NCBI GenBank assembly: GCA_964402685.1
Contig: CAYODE010000079.1
Location: 1-16,511, forward strand
Direction: 5' to 3'
Source of the DNA: Aestuariivita sp964402685
Lineage (GTDB): Bacteria; Pseudomonadota; Alphaproteobacteria; Rhodobacterales; Rhodobacteraceae
DNA: 16,511 bases
Part shown: piece after piece, positions 13,164 to 16,511 of the stretch
Layout of the letters: each line of letters opens with the position of its first letter
How positions within the stretch are numbered: the stretch's first letter is position 1
Made by a program: the position numbers and the translations under genes
Notes under the pieces: generated by a model
Told to the model about the DNA's origin: nothing
Seen by the model: only the letters and a program-made list of their open reading frames with translations
Database searches by the model: none

Positions 13164-13613
13164 ATGACGGCGTTCATCACTGCGCCGGAGCCTGACGAAA
13201 TTCTCCATGCCAGCTGCGTAGCACTACAGGATAAGGCAGTCCTGATCCGCGGTGCGTCTGGTAGCGGGAAATCTTCACTGACACTGGAGTTGTTGACGCG
13301 CGGCGCCATGCTGGTCTCAGACGACCGGACCTGTTTGATAAAGCGGGAACGCGGGGTCGTCGCCTATGCGCCCGCTTTGCTTCTTGGTCTGATCGAGGCC
13401 CGTGGCGTGGGCATTTTGAGAGCTGACAGTGCAGCGCCCAGCCCCATCGCACTTGTTGTCGACCTGGACCAGACAGAGACCGAGCGCTTGCCGGACGCAC
13501 AGACCTGTGACCTTTTGGGGCAACAATTGCCGTTGCTTCACAAAGCCAACGAACCACATTTTGCAGCGGCAGTTTTGCAATATCTACGAGCGGGCCGATG
13601 GACCCAAAGTTGA
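13164..13613 (+). CDS. hprK: Short HPr kinase/phosphorylase (catalytic domain only)
   Basis: A 149-residue protein matching only the C-terminal catalytic domain of HprK/P, which phosphorylates HPr on Ser46 with ATP and removes that phosphate. Visible elements are His15 (equivalent to the catalytic His before the P-loop), the Walker A motif GASGSGKS (30-37), the SDD pair Asp53/Asp54, and the family signature EARGVGIL (78-85). The N-terminal domain of Firmicutes enzymes (~130 residues) is absent; from memory this short form is usual in alphaproteobacteria, so it is not a broken gene. ATG 13164 follows chvG by 6 bp and the 3' end overlaps rapZ by 16 bp. The substrate, HPr with Ser46, is encoded three genes downstream. 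Confidence 0.9.
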   Translation: MTAFITAPEPDEILHASCVALQDKAVLIRGASGSGKSSLTLELLTRGAMLVSDDRTCLIKRERGVVAYAPALLLGLIEARGVGILRADSAAPSPIALVVDLDQTETERLPDAQTCDLLGQQLPLLHKANEPHFAAAVLQYLRAGRWTQS

Positions 13614-14521
13614 AATCGACTTCCCGACAGAAAGAGGCCCGGCTTGTTCTTGTCACGGGCCCATCCGGCGCCGGCCGTTCAACTGCAATTGCGGTTTTGG
13701 AAGATCTTGGGTTTGAAACTATCGACAACCTGCCACTGCGCCTGTTGCCGAGTCTGCTGGAGGGTAAGGATGCCGATGACCGCGCTATGGCTTTGGGCAT
13801 TGATGTCCGAAACCGCGATTTTTCTGTCTCTGCGCTTATCGAAACGATTGATCGTTTAAGCACAAAACGCGGCAACGATCTCTCTGTGTTGTATCTGGAC
13901 TGCAGCGCGGAGGTTTTGATCCGTCGGTTTTCAGAAACGCGGCGGCGTCATCCTTTGGCCCCTGCGGAGGGCCCTTCAATCGGTGTCGAGCGAGAGCTTG
14001 ATCTATTGCAGCCGATCAGGGGTCGATCCGACACCTTGATCGATACTTCTGATATGAACGTGCATCAGCTGCGCGAAGAGATTGAGCAGTGGTACGGTGT
14101 TGATGGACAGCGGGATTTGGCGATTTCGGTGCAATCCTTCTCGTACAAGCGCGGTTTACCTCGTGGAATCGACATGGTCTTTGACTGCCGATTTCTAGCC
14201 AATCCCTATTGGAACCCTGACCTGCGCGCACTAGATGGCCGGGATGCCGCAGTTCAGCAGCATGTGTCAGGCGATGCGAGGTACGCTCCGTTTTTCGAAC
14301 GCGTTTCAGGATTGATGAAGTTATTGCTTCCCGCATATGTCGAAGAGGGCAAGTCGCATCTGTCCGTTGCGTTCGGCTGTACGGGGGGGCAACACAGATC
14401 TGTGACCTTGGCTGAGGCATTGGCCGCGGAGCTTGCACAGGATGGATTGCAGGTGTCTATAAGGCATCGAGAATTAGAACGCCGCAATGCTAGTGCGGGA
14501 ATGGAAAAGAGGCCTGGGTGA
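13598..14521 (+). CDS. rapZ: RapZ/YvcJ-family nucleotide-binding protein
   Basis: A 307-residue member of the RapZ (YhbJ/YvcJ) family. In E. coli RapZ is an RNA adaptor that targets the small RNA GlmZ to RNase E; in Bacillus YvcJ binds and hydrolyses GTP. The N-terminal P-loop is GPSGAGRST (21-29), with Arg27 in place of the Walker A Lys. The C-terminal domain has the diagnostic FGCTGGQHRSV (Cys261, His266, Arg267). The C-terminus ends in a basic RHRELERRN stretch. The ATG at 13598 lies inside the hprK 3' end (16-bp overlap) and the stop overlaps the EIIA start (GTGA). The RapZ-PTS gene association is widespread; its target in alphaproteobacteria is not evident from the sequence. Confidence 0.9.
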   Translation: MDPKLKSTSRQKEARLVLVTGPSGAGRSTAIAVLEDLGFETIDNLPLRLLPSLLEGKDADDRAMALGIDVRNRDFSVSALIETIDRLSTKRGNDLSVLYLDCSAEVLIRRFSETRRRHPLAPAEGPSIGVERELDLLQPIRGRSDTLIDTSDMNVHQLREEIEQWYGVDGQRDLAISVQSFSYKRGLPRGIDMVFDCRFLANPYWNPDLRALDGRDAAVQQHVSGDARYAPFFERVSGLMKLLLPAYVEEGKSHLSVAFGCTGGQHRSVTLAEALAAELAQDGLQVSIRHRELERRNASAGMEKRPG

Positions 14522-14910
14522 TCGGGATCGTCATCGTTGCACACGGAGGACTGGCCAGAGAGTATCTGGCTGCCGTCGAGCATGTGGTGGGCAAGCAACC
14601 TGGTATTATGGCAATCTCTATCGCTGCGGATCATGATCGCGCGGAAAAGGAGATCGAGATTTGCCGAGCCGCTGATCAGGTCGACACGGGCGACGGCGTT
14701 GTCGTGGTGACGGATATTTTTGGCGGGTCGCCTTCAAACCTATCCTTGATGGCATGTCGGCCAGAGAACCGCAGAATCATGTACGGCGCCAATTTGCCAT
14801 TGTTGATCAAGCTCGCCAAAAGCCGTGACAAGCCGGTTTCAGATGCTGTACGCGCCGCCCTTGAGGCTGGTAAGAAATATATCGACAGCCAAAATGTAAG
14901 CGCCCATTAA
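14518..14910 (+). CDS. ptsM: PTS mannose-type EIIA domain protein
   Basis: A 130-residue stand-alone EIIA of the mannose/fructose/sorbose PTS family (also called manX or EIIA-Man-like). His9 in IVIVAHGGLA is the phosphorylation site that accepts the phosphate from HPr. TDIFGGSPSNLSL and YGANLPLLIKL are the other conserved blocks of the fold. No EIIB, EIIC or EIID partner is encoded here, so it is most likely a regulatory phospho-acceptor and not part of a sugar transporter. Start is the GTG at 14518 that overlaps the rapZ stop by 4 bp. ptsH follows after 35 bp. The name is that of the equivalent gene in related clusters. Confidence 0.9.
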   Translation: MIGIVIVAHGGLAREYLAAVEHVVGKQPGIMAISIAADHDRAEKEIEICRAADQVDTGDGVVVVTDIFGGSPSNLSLMACRPENRRIMYGANLPLLIKLAKSRDKPVSDAVRAALEAGKKYIDSQNVSAH

Positions 14911-14924
14911 GGGCCGTATGGGAC

Positions 14925-14930
14925 AGGAAG
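14925..14930 (+). promoter_or_regulatory. Distant ribosome binding site of ptsH
   Basis: AGGAAG lies 15 nt before the ATG at 14946, an unusually long spacing. No better site and no in-frame upstream start codon was found. Confidence 0.3.
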
Positions 14931-14945
14931 AAAGACGCTCGTGTT

Positions 14946-15215
14946 ATGGTGCGCCGGACGCTGAATATCGTAAATGAAAAGGGGCTGCACGCCCGCGCAT
15001 CGGCCAAGCTGGTTGAGGTCGTTGAAGGGTTTGACGCCACAGCCGAGGTGTCGCGTGATGGCTTGTCTGCATCGGGAGATAGTATTATGGGGCTTCTCAT
15101 GCTGGCCGCAGCCAAGGGAACGAGTATTGACGTAGAAACCTCTGGACCCGATGCTGAGGCACTTGCCGAAGCTTTGGAAACGTTGGTTTCTGACAAGTTC
15201 GGCGAAGGCTACTGA
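14946..15215 (+). CDS. ptsH: Phosphocarrier protein HPr
   Basis: An 89-residue HPr, the central phosphocarrier of the PTS. His15 in EKGLHARASAKL is the acceptor of phosphate from enzyme I, and Ser46 in GDSIMGLLMLAA is the HprK target. Both sites are intact, which matches the presence of hprK in the same cluster. HPr passes phosphate to EIIA (His9 of the upstream protein). Enzyme I is not encoded in the window. The start is the ATG at 14946, although its ribosome site is distant. The gene ends 35 bp before the putative acyltransferase start. Without a sugar permease here, its role is inferred to be regulatory. Confidence 0.95.
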   Translation: MVRRTLNIVNEKGLHARASAKLVEVVEGFDATAEVSRDGLSASGDSIMGLLMLAAAKGTSIDVETSGPDAEALAEALETLVSDKFGEGY

Positions 15216-15240
15216 ACGCGCATGGGGATGGCGCGCACGG

Positions 15241-15245
15241 GGTGA
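15241..15245 (+). promoter_or_regulatory. Ribosome binding site that decides the acyltransferase start
   Basis: GGTGA ends 5 nt before the GTG at 15251. The earlier GTG at 15242 is itself within this site and lacks a well-placed one of its own. Confidence 0.4.
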
Positions 15246-15250
15246 AAAAC

Positions 15251-16165
15251 GTGGTAGACACGACGCAAAACGGCGATAGCCAACGATCAGCTGCTGGTCA
15301 GACAGAGCTTGAGAGTGAAACCATCGAGGTTTACGACCGCAGGTCGCTGACATACGCGAATTCCTTCGATGATCCCTGGACCGCGAACTCGATCAAGACG
15401 ATCGAGTGGCTTACGGGTAAGCTGACCATCTTGCGGATGGTCAACAAGTTCGAAAAACAAAATGCGAACTACCGGGGACAACGGTTTTGGCGCGGCGCGT
15501 TGAACACCATGGGCATTGACCTCGTCACCCCTGCTGAGCAATTGGCCAATATCCCGAAGGACGGTCCCGTTGTGGTGGTGGCAAACCACCCACATGGCAT
15601 GGTCGACGGCATGCTTTTTGCAGATTTGATTGGCCGTATTCGCTTGGACTATCGGATTCTCACACGGTCTGTTCTGACCGGTTTGGACGAGGCCGCCACA
15701 TCTTTCATGATTCCGGTACCTTTCCCGCATGACCCAGACGCGCAAAAGAAGATGGTCGAAATGCGCTCAAAAGCTATGGCGCATTTGAAAGACAACGGGG
15801 TTGTCGCGCTCTTCCCGTCTGGAGTGGTGATGTCTTCGGATACATGGTTCGGACCCGCGATTGAACGGGAATGGAACGTTTTTACGGCCAAGATGATCCG
15901 TCGCTCTGGTGCGCGGGTTGTGCCGATCTATTTCCCTGGATCAAACTCACGCGCCTATCAGATTGCCAACAAGGTTTCTCCAATTTTGCGGCAGGGTTTG
16001 TTGCTTCATGAAATCGTGCGGTCGTGCAACAAACCTCAGGCGCCGATTGTTGGCAAACCGTTGACCGATGAGCAGATGGCACCGCTAGAGAGTGATCCGC
16101 GTGGGTTCATGGCTTGGCTGAGGGCGCACACCATGTCACTGGCTGAACACCCGGAGCATTACTGA
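15251..16165 (+). CDS. salA: PlsC/LPAAT-family lysolipid acyltransferase, candidate SalA
   Basis: A 304-residue acyltransferase of the lysophosphatidic-acid acyltransferase family. The catalytic block is VANHPHGMVDG with His113 and Asp119, an HX5D form in place of the usual HX4D. The third block reads LFPSGVVMS where typical PlsC has FPEGTR, so the Glu is replaced. The N-terminal ~60 residues are polar, and there is no strong membrane helix. From memory, the roseobacter aminolipid acyltransferase SalA (O-acylation of a sulfur-containing aminolipid) is an LPAAT-type protein encoded just downstream of ptsH in Ruegeria pomeroyi; this position fits but is not confirmed here. Start is GTG 15251 with GGTGA 5 nt upstream; GTG 15242 would add three residues. 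Other lysolipid or hemolysin-like acyltransferases are alternatives. Confidence 0.75.
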   Translation: MVDTTQNGDSQRSAAGQTELESETIEVYDRRSLTYANSFDDPWTANSIKTIEWLTGKLTILRMVNKFEKQNANYRGQRFWRGALNTMGIDLVTPAEQLANIPKDGPVVVVANHPHGMVDGMLFADLIGRIRLDYRILTRSVLTGLDEAATSFMIPVPFPHDPDAQKKMVEMRSKAMAHLKDNGVVALFPSGVVMSSDTWFGPAIEREWNVFTAKMIRRSGARVVPIYFPGSNSRAYQIANKVSPILRQGLLLHEIVRSCNKPQAPIVGKPLTDEQMAPLESDPRGFMAWLRAHTMSLAEHPEHY

Positions 16166-16176
16166 TCCGAATTGGA

Positions 16177-16511
16177 TCAGCGCGTCGGTACCGGTACGTC
16201 GCCACGATAATCGTAAAATCCGCGCTGTGTCTTGCGGCCCAGCCAACCGGCTTCGACATATTTGGTCAAAAGCGGGCAGGGGCGGTATTTGGTATCCGCC
16301 AAGCCGTCATGCAAGACGTTCATGATCGCTAGACAAGTATCCAAGCCAATGAAATCAGCCAGCTCCAGCGGCCCCATCGGATGATTGGCACCCAGTTTCA
16401 TGGACTGGTCGATGGATTGGACTGATCCGACACCTTCATAAAGCGTATAAACCGCTTCGTTGATCATCGGCATCAGGATGCGGTTCACGATGAAGGCTGG
16501 AAAATCCTCGG
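16177..16511 (-). CDS. 3-hydroxybutyryl-CoA dehydrogenase, C-terminal part (cut by window edge)
   Basis: The frame stays open to the right edge and reads EDFPAFIVNRILMPMINEA at its visible start, the boundary of the C-terminal 3-hydroxyacyl-CoA dehydrogenase domain. Then come DQSMKLGANHPMGPLELADFIGLD and GWLGRKTQRGFYDY, both diagnostic of 3-hydroxybutyryl-CoA dehydrogenase (Hbd/PaaH type). The NAD-binding N-terminal domain lies outside the window, and the GTG at 16488 is an internal codon. The enzyme interconverts acetoacetyl-CoA and 3-hydroxybutyryl-CoA in butyrate or beta-oxidation-type metabolism. It is convergent with the acyltransferase, the two stops being 11 bp apart. Confidence 0.9.
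   Translation of the reverse strand, partial: EDFPAFIVNRILMPMINEAVYTLYEGVGSVQSIDQSMKLGANHPMGPLELADFIGLDTCLAIMNVLHDGLADTKYRPCPLLTKYVEAGWLGRKTQRGFYDYRGDVPVPTR

Noticed and set aside
12543..13208. Open frame of 221 codons antisense to the 3' part of chvG
   Set aside because: No domain or ribosome site; covers the conserved kinase ATPase domain on the other strand.
14382..14388. G7 homopolymer in rapZ (and another at 1617-1623 in lepB) as possible slippage switches
   Set aside because: Both encode conserved or housekeeping protein segments, so phase variation is unlikely.
14393..14404. 12-bp palindrome CACAGATCTGTG in rapZ
   Set aside because: It encodes the invariant QHRSV motif; coding constraint explains most of it.
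1..16511. Search for CRISPR arrays, transposases, phage genes, tRNAs and att sites
   Set aside because: None seen; gene order, strand use and composition look like a stable core chromosome.

Overview
The window reads as an alphaproteobacterial chromosome, most likely a marine Rhodobacterales/roseobacter. The evidence is the gene order acpS-lepB-rnc-era-DUF1491-recO, the cluster pckA / chvI-chvG-hprK-rapZ-EIIA(Man)-ptsH, a methylsuccinyl-CoA dehydrogenase of the ethylmalonyl-CoA pathway, and moderately GC-rich DNA with many GTG starts. No tRNA, rRNA, CRISPR array, prophage or insertion sequence was seen. Nearly all of it is dense, well-recognised coding sequence.

Region 1 (1-4949, + strand) is a housekeeping operon. 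It opens with the 3' part of a membrane protein, perhaps the membrane half of an alpha/beta hydrolase. Then come AcpS (activates acyl carrier protein), LepB (signal peptidase I), RNase III, the GTPase Era (30S maturation), a small DUF1491 protein of unknown role, and RecO (recombinational repair). Several genes overlap by 4 bp (lepB/rnc, era/DUF1491), which suggests translational coupling.

Region 2 (4956-8721) holds metabolic genes. On the minus strand are an extended SDR reductase, with a perfect inverted repeat at its promoter, and the 565-residue acyl-CoA dehydrogenase assigned to methylsuccinyl-CoA dehydrogenase (Mcd), with a strong intrinsic terminator after it. Divergent from mcd is a TauE/SafE-type exporter. 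Its 3' end faces pckA across a hairpin that can act as a terminator in both directions.

Region 3 (8769-16165) is a carbon/envelope signalling locus. pckA (oxaloacetate to PEP, minus strand) is divergent from chvI-chvG (envelope/acid-type two-component system), a short hprK, rapZ, a mannose-type EIIA, ptsH (HPr with both His15 and Ser46) and a PlsC-like acyltransferase that resembles the roseobacter aminolipid acyltransferase SalA. No sugar permease is present, so this is a regulatory PTS in which PEP supply, HPr phosphorylation and envelope sensing are encoded together. The 349-bp pckA/chvI gap carries nested repeats that look like operator sites. A perfect 12-bp hairpin lies inside the 5' part of chvG.

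Region 4 (16177-16511, minus) is the C-terminal part of a 3-hydroxybutyryl-CoA dehydrogenase, cut by the window edge.

The most interesting points are the repeat array upstream of pckA/chvI, the terminator-like hairpin in chvG, the Arg-for-Lys change in the RapZ Walker A motif, the SalA-like acyltransferase with altered motifs, and the operator-like palindrome at the SDR gene. The region as a whole looks like conserved alphaproteobacterial architecture and not a newly acquired system.
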